Source of the DNA: Collinsella aerofaciens
Lineage (GTDB): Bacteria > Actinomycetota > Coriobacteriia > Coriobacteriales > Coriobacteriaceae
DNA length: 64,000 nt
Assembly: GCF_020181355.1 (NCBI RefSeq)
Contig: NZ_CP084004.1
Coordinates: 248,001 to 312,000, forward strand
Direction: 5' to 3'
The notes under the pieces were generated by a model that made no database searches, had not been told where the DNA came from, and saw only the letters and a program-made list of their open reading frames with translations. Every line of letters begins with the position of its first letter. Position 1 is the stretch's first letter. Shown here one piece after another: positions 42,901-51,786 of this stretch. The translations under genes and the position numbers were made by a program.

Positions 42901-42938
42901 GATGCATTAACACGTAAATGGTTTACATATTCATGCAT
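42901..42938. promoter_or_regulatory. Possible ArgR operator upstream of argC
   Basis: AT-rich stretch with two ATGCAT ends; on the minus strand it holds GCATGAATATGTAAAC, whose first half matches the CATGAATA half of ArgR/AhrC boxes. About 85 bp before the argC start. Weak evidence. Confidence 0.3.
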
Positions 42939-42982
42939 TGAAACATTCCCGACACATTCGCTTGAAGGAATTGACAAATGGA

Positions 42983-43036
42983 GCGGGCCCCGTATTGACC
43001 GGCACTCCTTACGGTGCCGGGCAACACGGGACCCGC
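42983..43036. other. Nested hairpin after the pyridoxamine-oxidase-like genes
   Basis: Outer arms GCGGGCCCCGT / ACGGGACCCGC (one mismatch), inner stem CCGGCAC / GTGCCGG. 37 bp after the stop at 43074. No U tract, so either an I-shaped terminator or a repeat. Confidence 0.6.
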
Positions 43037-43073
43037 CCATGCGAAAACTAAGTTGTTAGGATGAGCCAGCTGG

Positions 43074-43484
43074 CTAGAGCTCGACCGGCACCCATTCGTC
43101 GTGATTGCAGATAAAGGCCTCGGGTTCCTCCACGCTAAAGAAGACGAGCGTGGGGTCGTTAGGCCCCTCATAGTGCTCGCTCAAGCGCTCAAGATGTTTC
43201 CATCCAGCCTCGCGCATATCGGGAGCGGCCTGGTCATCCAGACCCGCATGCCCGCGCAAGATGAGCCAGCCATGGCCCGGCCACCAACTCGTGGCCTCAA
43301 AGCGCTGATTTTGCAGCAGCTCTTGCCACACGTCTTTGGTGCGCGCCGTCACAAACCACAGCTTACCGTCCTGAATCTGTGCAAACGAGAACGGACGTAC
43401 ATGTGGCTGCCCGTCCACGCTCGTCGCCAAGTACCACGCCGGCACCGACGTCAGATACTCCAAAACCGTATTCAATCCGTCCAC
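43074..43484 (-). CDS. Pyridoxamine 5'-phosphate oxidase-like flavoprotein A
   Basis: 136 residues. Split-barrel FMN-binding fold: VPAWYLATSVDGQPHVRPFSFAQIQDGKLWFVTARTKD is the standard N-terminal half. The C-terminal HDEWVPVEL replaces the true PdxH ending, so this is a general flavin- or F420-type oxidoreductase of unknown substrate. It is 44 bp downstream of a paralogue with the same layout. Confidence 0.85.
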   Translation of the reverse strand: MDGLNTVLEYLTSVPAWYLATSVDGQPHVRPFSFAQIQDGKLWFVTARTKDVWQELLQNQRFEATSWWPGHGWLILRGHAGLDDQAAPDMREAGWKHLERLSEHYEGPNDPTLVFFSVEEPEAFICNHDEWVPVEL

Positions 43485-43528
43485 GTTTCCTCCTGTACTA
43501 GCCAGTTTGAGAGCCTGGTTTGTGTGAG

Positions 43529-43975
43529 CTAGAGCTCCAGGCGCTCCTCGCTGCCGTCGATATCACAGAAGCGGGCGACGATATTGCGGACCGAGAAAAA
43601 CGCAAGGCGGCCGTCGTTGGCACTATCGTGTTGCTCGCCAATGCCCACCATGTGCTTAAAACCCGCTTGACGCACCTTGTCGCTCGCAGCTGCGTCGTCC
43701 TCAAGTGCGGCTTCGCCGGTCAACACGATCCAACATTCCCCCGGCTTCCAGCCCGATACTTCAAACTTGGGATTCGCACTCAGCTCCGCCCACACATCCT
43801 TATCGCGCGACGTGCAAAACCACAACTTACCGTCATCGACCATGGCAAACGAAAACGGTCTCACGCGGGGCTGATGTCCGTCGGCCACATCGGTCGTGGC
43901 CAGATACCACGCCGGAATGCGCCTGAGATACGAACAGGCGCGCTCAAGCTGAGCCGTGCGGTCGTTGTCGGTCAT
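43529..43975 (-). CDS. Pyridoxamine 5'-phosphate oxidase-like flavoprotein B
   Basis: 148 residues, paralogous to the next gene: IPAWYLATTDVADGHQPRVRPFSFAMVDDGKLWFCTSRDKDVW. The shared pattern suggests tandem duplication. The C-terminus (FFSVRNIVARFCDIDGSEERLEL) differs, so substrates may differ. Function not assignable beyond the fold. Confidence 0.85.
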   Translation of the reverse strand: MTDNDRTAQLERACSYLRRIPAWYLATTDVADGHQPRVRPFSFAMVDDGKLWFCTSRDKDVWAELSANPKFEVSGWKPGECWIVLTGEAALEDDAAASDKVRQAGFKHMVGIGEQHDSANDGRLAFFSVRNIVARFCDIDGSEERLEL

Positions 43976-44005
43976 AGGGACCCCTTTCTTGCGCTCGAAT
44001 CGCGC

Positions 44006-44806
44006 CTAAACAAGTTGAAGATTGATGCCGATGACGCAGATGAGCAGCAGCGCCGTCACCACCGCAGCCAACGCATCGCCGCGGCCAAATGCAAGCGCAT
44101 GCAGACGTGTGCGGCCCTGCTCGCCGTGATAGCAGCGTGCATCCATGGCAGCAGACAGCGTCTCGGCATGACGGAACACGCCGGTGAACAGCGGAATCGC
44201 CACACTGCCGAGCATGCGTACGCCACCGAGCGGACCGCCCGTTACGCGTGCACCGCGGCTCGCCTGCGCATCGGCCGTCTGCTTCATCTCGGTGGCGAAC
44301 TGCGGCATAAAGCGCAACGCGATACCCATAATCATGCCGAGCTCGTGCGCAGGAAGTCCCACACGCGCAAACGGTGCGAGCAGACGCTCAAAGCCCGCGG
44401 TGAGGTCGAGCGTCGGCGTAGTGAGCGTAATGGCACTCATGCCGGCCATCATCAACGTCAGGCGGCACGCCATAAAGGCGGCAGAACGCAGTGAGCCCTC
44501 GCTTATCTGCAGAAAACCGAGCTGCCACAAGATGCGCCCACTCTGATCGGTAAACAAGTTGAGCACCGCGACCACGACGACGATTGCCAGCAGCGGCGCC
44601 ATCGATGATAGGACCCGGCGCAACGGCACCCGGGACACGGCATAGATCAGCACGACGAAAATTGCGACAGGGGCCAGTCCGCGGAAGCCACTGACCGTGA
44701 GCGTCGTGATCAGAAACACAAAGCCCAAGAGCAACTTGGTTCGCGGGTCCAGGCGGTGGATTGCACTATCGCCGGGATAGTAACTACCAAACGAAAACGC
44801 CTCCAT
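44006..44806 (-). CDS. ecfT: ECF transporter transmembrane component EcfT
   Basis: 266 residues. About five membrane helices. The N-terminal YPGDSAIHRLDPRTKLLLGF is typical of EcfT, and the cytoplasmic coupling helices carry the two Ala-Arg-Gly-type motifs near ADAQASRGARVTG and MDARCYHG. It couples ATPases to the substrate-binding protein. Its start overlaps the ecfAA stop by one base (TGATG), so the complex is made from one transcript with ribU. Confidence 0.92.
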   Translation of the reverse strand: MEAFSFGSYYPGDSAIHRLDPRTKLLLGFVFLITTLTVSGFRGLAPVAIFVVLIYAVSRVPLRRVLSSMAPLLAIVVVVAVLNLFTDQSGRILWQLGFLQISEGSLRSAAFMACRLTLMMAGMSAITLTTPTLDLTAGFERLLAPFARVGLPAHELGMIMGIALRFMPQFATEMKQTADAQASRGARVTGGPLGGVRMLGSVAIPLFTGVFRHAETLSAAMDARCYHGEQGRTRLHALAFGRGDALAAVVTALLLICVIGINLQLV

Positions 44807-46710
44807 CAGCAGCCCTCCTCTCGCGCGACCGTCTTGGATTTAGCAATGTCCGAGACGTTAGAAGAACCGTCTGAGCGACCGATCAGCAAATTTGCCAACT
44901 CGTCGGCCAACGACTCAACCGTATAGAGCCCGCCGCGACGCAGCGGCACGCCCGCCTCCGTAAGCGCCAGCGCCATACGCTGGGCGGCGGGAACGCCCAA
45001 GCCGATCGACTTGAGCTCATCGGCATGCGCAAACACCTGCACGGGCGTTCCCTCGGCAAACACCGCGCCCTCGTTCATCACAACGATACGGTTACAACAA
45101 TTTGCCAGGTCATCCATGCTGTGCGAAACCATGACAACGGTCAGGCCCTCGCAATGGAGTCGATCGATGAGCCCTAGGAAATCCCTGCGCGCAGCCGGAT
45201 CGAGCCCCGCCATGGGTTCATCGAGCACCAGGACCTCGGGCTCCATGGCAAGCACGCCGGCGAATGCCACGCGCCGTTGTTGACCGCCCGAAAGCTCAAA
45301 GGGGCTCTTGTCGCCGACCGTGGAAAGGTCGAGGCCCACGCGTGAGAGCGATGACTCGACACGACGGTCGACTTCATCTTGCGGCAAGCCAAGGTTGTGC
45401 GGACCAAACGCCACGTCCTGCGCCACGGTTTCGGCAAACAGCTGACGCTCAGGATATTGAAACACCACGCCGACCTTGGCCTTAACCGCGGCGGCGTCTT
45501 TCTTGTTTGACAGATCGAGCCCCAGCGCGCAAACGCTTCCCTCCTGGGGACGAATCAAACCGTTGAGATGCTGGACCAGCGTCGACTTACCCGAACCGGT
45601 ATGACCTGCCAAACCCAGGAACTCGCCGCGACGCACCGTCAGCGATACATCGCGCAGCGCCCACGGGCTGCTGGGGTCGTTTCCCCAGAGAGCCTGTTTG
45701 TTCGATGAACCCTCGGCGGCCGAGCGCTTGTGCCAACGGCGACGCTCGCGGGCGCTCAGCGAATAACTGTACGAAACATGGGATAGCTCTATGACGGGCT
45801 CCGACGCGTTGCCCTCGTTGTCTACCGGAACAGTGCCGTCAGCGATTTCCAACTGGGATGCGGAAGACTGCCCCGCGGTGCCTGCCCCACTTCGCTCGGC
45901 ATAAGTCTGCGCAATCTCGGCGACCATATCCGCCTCACGTACCTGCGCGCAAACGGGCACGCCCTTCGCACGAAGCGTCCTACCTAAGCAGCACGACGCC
46001 GGCATATCCAGGTTGAGCTGCGCAAGTTCGTCCGCTCGCATCAAGATTTCCTCGGGCGTACCGAGCATGGCAACGCGCCCCGCCCGAAACACCGCGACAC
46101 GATCGGCCTCGGCGGCCTCTTCCATAAAGTGCGTAATCATCACGATGGTCATGCCGCGATCGTGCAACGCGCGGCAAGCCTTCATGAGGCCCTTGCGCCC
46201 ACGCGGATCAAGCATCGAGGAAGCCTCATCCAAAATGAGAACGCGCGGCTCCATGGCGAGCACGCCGGCAAGCGCCACGCGCTGCTTTTGGCCACCCGAA
46301 AGCGCGTGGGTCTCGTGGCGCTCAAAGCCCACCAGGCCCACACCCTTCAGCGCCTCGCGTACGCGCTGCGCAATTTGCGCCGATGGCACGCCAAGGTTTT
46401 CGGGACCGAACGCAACGTCATCTTCGACAAGCGTCGCCACAAGCTGGTCGTCGGGATTCTGGAACACCATGCCAGCAGTCGAGCGGATGTCGTAGACCAG
46501 CTCGGGATCGGACGCGTCCATGCCGTTGATGCGTACCGTGCCCGCATCGGGCTGCAACAGTGCATTCAGATGCTTGGCAAACGTCGACTTGCCCGACCCA
46601 TTGCCACCGAGGATGCAGAAAAACTCGCCGTCCTCGATATTCAGATCGACGCCGTCGAGCGCCGGTGCGGCACCGTCATAACTAAAGGAAACGCCCCGAC
46701 ACTCAATCAT
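44806..46710 (-). CDS. Fused two-domain ECF transporter ATPase (EcfA-EcfA')
   Basis: 634 residues, two ABC domains in one chain where most bacteria have two genes. Domain 1: GGNGSGKSTFAKHLN, NPDDQLVATLVEDDVAFGPENLG, LSGGQKQRVALAGVLA, then DEASSMLD. A roughly 100-residue linker holds no known domain. Domain 2: GHTGSGKSTLVQHLN, YPERQLFAETVAQDVAFGP, LSGGQQRRVAFAGVLA, DEPMAGLD. All ATPase residues are present in both. Overlaps ribU by ATGA. Confidence 0.93.
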   Translation of the reverse strand: MIECRGVSFSYDGAAPALDGVDLNIEDGEFFCILGGNGSGKSTFAKHLNALLQPDAGTVRINGMDASDPELVYDIRSTAGMVFQNPDDQLVATLVEDDVAFGPENLGVPSAQIAQRVREALKGVGLVGFERHETHALSGGQKQRVALAGVLAMEPRVLILDEASSMLDPRGRKGLMKACRALHDRGMTIVMITHFMEEAAEADRVAVFRAGRVAMLGTPEEILMRADELAQLNLDMPASCCLGRTLRAKGVPVCAQVREADMVAEIAQTYAERSGAGTAGQSSASQLEIADGTVPVDNEGNASEPVIELSHVSYSYSLSARERRRWHKRSAAEGSSNKQALWGNDPSSPWALRDVSLTVRRGEFLGLAGHTGSGKSTLVQHLNGLIRPQEGSVCALGLDLSNKKDAAAVKAKVGVVFQYPERQLFAETVAQDVAFGPHNLGLPQDEVDRRVESSLSRVGLDLSTVGDKSPFELSGGQQRRVAFAGVLAMEPEVLVLDEPMAGLDPAARRDFLGLIDRLHCEGLTVVMVSHSMDDLANCCNRIVVMNEGAVFAEGTPVQVFAHADELKSIGLGVPAAQRMALALTEAGVPLRRGGLYTVESLADELANLLIGRSDGSSNVSDIAKSKTVAREEGC

Positions 46711-47297
46711 GCGCGGCCTTTGACCTGGTCCTTTTTAGGCGTGATGAGGTTGGAGACTGCTTTATACACCGCCAGCGTCAACACCGAGTTAAGCACGGTC
46801 TTGATAAGGTTAAACGGCAGTACGGCAGGAATCATGAGCGGGGCGATCACATCGACCGAGCCATACCAGAACCATACGCCAATGGTAAGGTTTGCGACCA
46901 TAGACAGCGCTGTAGCGGCAATGACGCCGAGCACCAGGCCAATCACGGCACCCTTATAGGTGTGCATCTTCTGGTAAACGATAGCCGCGGGCAGAATGTA
47001 ACCCAGCGTGGCAACCAGGTTCATAAGCGCGCCGACCCAGTCACCCGTGGTGAGCGCATGGATAACGATTGCCATAGCGGCAACAGCGGTACCGGCGCCG
47101 GGACCATACGCAAACCCGCACACCATCGCCGGCACCAGCGACGGGTCATACGTCAAAAACGGCGCCGAAGGAAGGATGGGCAGCTGCACGTACATAAACA
47201 GGGCGCCCAAGGCGCACATCAGCGCCATGGTAACGAGCTGTTTGGTGCTCCACCTATTCGTGTTCTCAAAATGGATATGCTGCGACTGTTCAGACAT
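46707..47297 (-). CDS. ribU: ECF riboflavin transporter substrate-binding protein RibU
   Basis: 196 residues from MSEQSQ with AGGTGATC upstream. About six membrane helices; the segment QLVTMALMCALGALFMYVQLPILPSAPFLTYDPSLVPAMVCGF contains the RibU-type F-x-x-Y-D and SLVP motif. The FMN riboswitch directly upstream confirms riboflavin as substrate. Organised as ribU-ecfAA-ecfT, a group I-like dedicated operon for a protein usually served by shared modules. Confidence 0.93.
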   Translation of the reverse strand: MSEQSQHIHFENTNRWSTKQLVTMALMCALGALFMYVQLPILPSAPFLTYDPSLVPAMVCGFAYGPGAGTAVAAMAIVIHALTTGDWVGALMNLVATLGYILPAAIVYQKMHTYKGAVIGLVLGVIAATALSMVANLTIGVWFWYGSVDVIAPLMIPAVLPFNLIKTVLNSVLTLAVYKAVSNLITPKKDQVKGRA

Positions 47298-47311
47298 AAG
47301 ATCACCTGCCT

Positions 47312-47487
47312 CTTTCATCCGGACTCTAACCGTTGGTACTGGGGTTTCACCAGTTCAGCCGGCATGCGAACCAACACACGCACGGGTCGCGGACTCATCG
47401 GCTCGACGCAGGTCCTCGCCTGCGCCACGGCACCCCTTTGGCACCGCCCAATTTACCGCCAGTGGGGAATTCCACCCCGCCCTGAAA
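47312..47487 (-). promoter_or_regulatory. FMN riboswitch (RFN element)
   Basis: On the minus strand it runs from TCAGGGCGGGGTG, through the conserved ATTCCCCACTGGCGGTA and GTGAAACCCCAGTACC-like segments, to AGTCCGGATGAAAGA, the standard RFN terminal motif. It is 15 nt before the ribU start region. The final segment overlaps the ribosome site zone, so control is likely translational, or by an alternative fold that I cannot place by eye. FMN shuts off riboflavin uptake. Confidence 0.95.
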
Positions 47488-47498
47488 CAGCAATTGCA

Positions 47499-47526
47499 AG
47501 TGTAGCACGAGCAATCGTTCGCGCAA
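47499..47526 (-). promoter_or_regulatory. Promoter of the ribU operon
   Basis: TTGCGC, 16-nt spacer, TACACT on the minus strand. The predicted start is about 10 nt before the RFN element, which strengthens the call. Confidence 0.65.
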
Positions 47527-47596
47527 GTATGCCGAGGGTAATTTGTGGCGGGGATCAGTTGCCGCAACAACCACGTTCCCCACCCATCCCAAAGTA

Positions 47597-47641
47597 ACGT
47601 GCCTTTCGCGGCAAAGCCGCGAAACAGCGAAAGGGACACGT
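47597..47641. repeat. Palindromic repeat with GGGACA core (groL-ribU spacer)
   Basis: Outer arms ACGTG-CCTTTCGC / GCGAAAGG-GACACGT and an inner perfect GCGGC-AAA-GCCGC hairpin. The plus strand contains AAAGGGACA, the core of the stop-codon palindromes. Confidence 0.7.
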
Positions 47642-47694
47642 ACTCCCATCAACCACGACTTTCTCCGCGAGCCGACCTCAAGGCCGTAAACGCA

Positions 47695-47837
47695 GGGAAT
47701 CCGGGGGCGGGACGGGGCTTCTCTCCGGAACATTCCGCAGGACGCAAAGAGGCTCCGCAGCGCGAAGCGCGATGCGGAGCCTCTTTGCATGTCCGAGGAC
47801 GTTCCGGAGAGAAGCCCCGTCCCGCCCCCGGATTCCC
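47695..47837. repeat. 143-nt near-perfect nested hairpin downstream of groL
   Basis: A perfect 37-bp outer inverted repeat (47695-47731 and 47801-47837) encloses an inner stem GCAAAGAGGCTCCGCA / TGCGGAGCCTCTTTGC with a loop GCGCGAAGCGC. It starts 26 bp after the groL stop on the minus strand. No U tract. Arms are extremely GC-rich. It is not coding on either strand. Function unknown; possible groESL terminator, cruciform or non-coding RNA. Confidence 0.9.
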
Positions 47838-47863
47838 GGTGGGAGTTCTAGACCTTGTCGGCC

Positions 47864-49579
<1,716 letters not shown>

Positions 49580-49597
49580 TCAGAGATTCTGACGAGA

Positions 49598-49891
49598 CTA
49601 GGCCTCGACGACAGCGTAGATGTCGTCGGCGCGCATCAGCAGATACTTCTCGCCGTCGACCTTGACCTCGTTGCCACCGAACTTACCGTAGATGACAACG
49701 TCGCCAACCTTGACGTCCATGGGGATGCGCTCACCCTTGTCGTTGACCTTGCCGGCGCCCACGGCAACGATGGTGCCGCGCTGCGGCTTCTCCTGAGCGT
49801 TGCTGGCGATATACAGACCAGAAGCGGTCTTCTGCTCGGCCTCGTCGGGCTTGACCAGAACACGATCTGCAAGCGGCTTCAAAGACGACAT
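49598..49891 (-). CDS. groS: Co-chaperonin GroES
   Basis: 97 residues: SSLKPLADRVLVKPDEAEQKTASGLYIASNAQEKPQRG, with the mobile loop KTASGLYI, and a C-terminal GEKYLLMRADDIYAVVE. Start follows AGGAGGAGACA. The upstream region has no CIRCE element; a perfect 7-bp hairpin (49915-49933) lies 24 nt before the start. Confidence 0.97.
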   Translation of the reverse strand: MSSLKPLADRVLVKPDEAEQKTASGLYIASNAQEKPQRGTIVAVGAGKVNDKGERIPMDVKVGDVVIYGKFGGNEVKVDGEKYLLMRADDIYAVVEA

Positions 49892-49914
49892 GCTTGTCTC
49901 CTCCTTTTTGGGCC

Positions 49915-49933
49915 GCGTGGTTATGCCACGCGA
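49915..49933. promoter_or_regulatory. 5'-UTR hairpin of groS-groL
   Basis: Perfect CGCGTGG / CCACGCG stem with a 5-nt loop (CATAA on the minus strand), immediately before the ribosome site. It could stabilise the leader or act as a simple thermosensor; inference only. Confidence 0.4.
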
Positions 49934-50076
49934 ATTAACCCTTTTTGTTTGCGTACGCGTTGAATGGTACCCACGAATGGCGGGTTATACAACACGGAGT
50001 CAAAAAATCTTATTTTTTGGCACTTAGATTTTCTGAATGCCGGGGGATAACTTAGCGGTGGCTCCCGTGTGGCTCC

Positions 50077-51582
50077 GGTGGCGCGCGCAGACGTGGTGTA
50101 AGAGCGTCCTGAGGTCCGTCGCTGCAAGTCCCGATATTACTCCTTCTTGAGACCGCGCCTCTCGACTATCTCGTCCACTATCTCCCTGGCGCGCCGCCCG
50201 AGCGCGCGGCGCCTCCCCTCTGTCGGGGCCGGCCTGTCCGCGGGCTCGGCGAAGCCCTCGGCGGCCGAGGCCTCGGAGAACACGCGCTGCTGGGACCACT
50301 GTCCCTCGGTCTCCATGAGGCTCGCGCACGTCAGGCGCAGCATCGACTCCCTCGAGGGGAAGGACTGCACGACCCTGTAGCGGCGCTTGATCTCGCGGTT
50401 GGCGCGCTCCTGGACGTTGTTGGTGCGGAGCTTGGCCCAGTGCGCCCTGGGGAAGGCCGTGAACGCCAGCGCGGAGTCCTCGGCCTGCTCGAAGACCTCG
50501 CCGGCCCTGGCGGACACCGACGCCACCCAGGGCGCCGCCTCGGCCCACACGCAGCGCGCGAGGTCGGGGTCGTCCTGGTAGACCGCGGCGTGCACGAGGT
50601 CCCTGACGGCCGCCTTGGAGTCCTCGGGCCTGCCCGAGCAGGCGCTCTGGAGGTTGCGCTGCAGGTGCGTCACGCAGCGCTGCCAGGCGCAGCCCTGGAA
50701 CAGGCGCGAGACGGCGGCCACGAGCCCGGCGTGGCTGTCGGAGACCACGAGGCGAACGCCGGCCAGCCCGCGCTCGCGCAGCCCGCCGAGGAATGCCGCC
50801 CAGGAGTCCTCGCTCTCGGTGTCGACCACGTCGCAGCCCAGGAAGTGCTTGCGCCCGTCGGCGCCCAGCCCGATCGCGGTCACGACGCCCTGCGAGACGA
50901 CCGACGAGCCGACCCTGCAGCTCATGTAGGTGGCGTCGAGCCACAGGTAGCAGCACGGCGTGCCCGACAGGTCGCGGCGGCGGAACTCCGCCACCTCGGC
51001 GTCGAGGTCGGAGCAGAGGCTCGAGACCTCCGAGCTCGACAGCGAGGATATGCCCAGCTTGGACGCCACGCGCTCGACCTTGCGGGTGGACACGCCGCAT
51101 ACGTACATCTCCTGCACGATGGCGGCCACCGAGGTGTCGACGCGCGACCATCGCGCGAGCATGCCCTCGGGGTAGTAGGTGCCGTGCCTGAGCTTGGGTA
51201 TCTCGAGCTCCACGTCGCCCACGGCGGTCTTGAGCGACCTGGGGCGGTAGCCGTTGCGGCTGTTCTCCCTGCCGTCGCTGCGCTCGTTGCGGCTCGCGCC
51301 GCACATCTGCTGGGCCTCGGAGTCCATCAGCGCGTTCATCACGCTGCCCAGCACCCTGCACGCGAACTCGCGCGCGTCGCCGCACTCCTGCCAAAGCCTC
51401 GCCGCCTCGAGGGCCTCGTCGCGGCCGAGGCGCAGTACACTCTCTTCTTGGGGCATCGCCTTTCCTTCCATTCGTCACCTTCATTACTCCAACGACGAAT
51501 TCTAGGCGGTGTCCCCTCCCTTTCAAGAAAGGGCGGAGGCGGGGCATGCCCCGCCTCTTACACCACATCTCTGCGCGCTACC
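50077..51582 (-). mobile_element. IS256-type insertion sequence, copy 2
   Basis: 1506 bp, same ends and length as copy 1, in opposite orientation. Target duplication GTGGCTCC at 50069-50076 and 51583-51590. The inverted pair 12.4 kb apart can drive inversion of the argDBJC-groESL segment. Confidence 0.96.
50137..51471 (-). CDS. IS256/mutator-family transposase, copy 2
   Basis: 444 residues, identical to copy 1 in the translation. Same DDE residues (LDATY, SDSHAG, NNVQERANREIKRR). Intact. Confidence 0.96.
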   Translation of the reverse strand: MEGKAMPQEESVLRLGRDEALEAARLWQECGDAREFACRVLGSVMNALMDSEAQQMCGASRNERSDGRENSRNGYRPRSLKTAVGDVELEIPKLRHGTYYPEGMLARWSRVDTSVAAIVQEMYVCGVSTRKVERVASKLGISSLSSSEVSSLCSDLDAEVAEFRRRDLSGTPCCYLWLDATYMSCRVGSSVVSQGVVTAIGLGADGRKHFLGCDVVDTESEDSWAAFLGGLRERGLAGVRLVVSDSHAGLVAAVSRLFQGCAWQRCVTHLQRNLQSACSGRPEDSKAAVRDLVHAAVYQDDPDLARCVWAEAAPWVASVSARAGEVFEQAEDSALAFTAFPRAHWAKLRTNNVQERANREIKRRYRVVQSFPSRESMLRLTCASLMETEGQWSQQRVFSEASAAEGFAEPADRPAPTEGRRRALGRRAREIVDEIVERRGLKKE

Positions 51583-51701
51583 GTGGCTCCGGAGGCAGGT
51601 TAACTAATTCGGTCCCGGCATTCAGAAAAGTCAGTGCAGCAAAATGGCAATGCAGATGGTGCGAACAAGAAAGGGGCACGTTGTTGAGACGCGCTCTTTT
51701 A

Positions 51702-51768
51702 AGTTGCGGTGGAATAGTTCCTGTTTTTGGGCTTGAAGGCCGATTTTAGGGACTATTTCACCGCAACT
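51702..51768. repeat. Palindromic repeat, AGTTGCGGTG type, copy 2
   Basis: Arms starting AGTTGCGGTGGAATAG and closing CTATTTCACCGCAACT, loop with AGGGAC. Same family as 19992-20058. It lies 18 bp beyond the amidohydrolase stop. The remaining 51630-51701 stretch shows no gene. Confidence 0.85.
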
Positions 51769-51786
51769 GAGGGGTGAGATGTGGGG

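Larger units (their letters stand above)
50029..51629. repeat. Hairpin element split by IS256 copy 2
   Basis: Perfect 16-bp arms TTTTCTGAATGCCGGG (50029-50044) and its complement (51614-51629). Excising the IS and one target copy leaves an 87-nt hairpin-type repeat with a 55-nt interior. It lies upstream of groS and downstream of the amidohydrolase. The inner part has several GGCTCC units. Confidence 0.8.

Noticed and set aside
49892-50028. CIRCE element upstream of groS
   Set aside because: I looked for TTAGCACTC-N9-GAGTGCTAA and found only CTAAGTGCC without the second arm.
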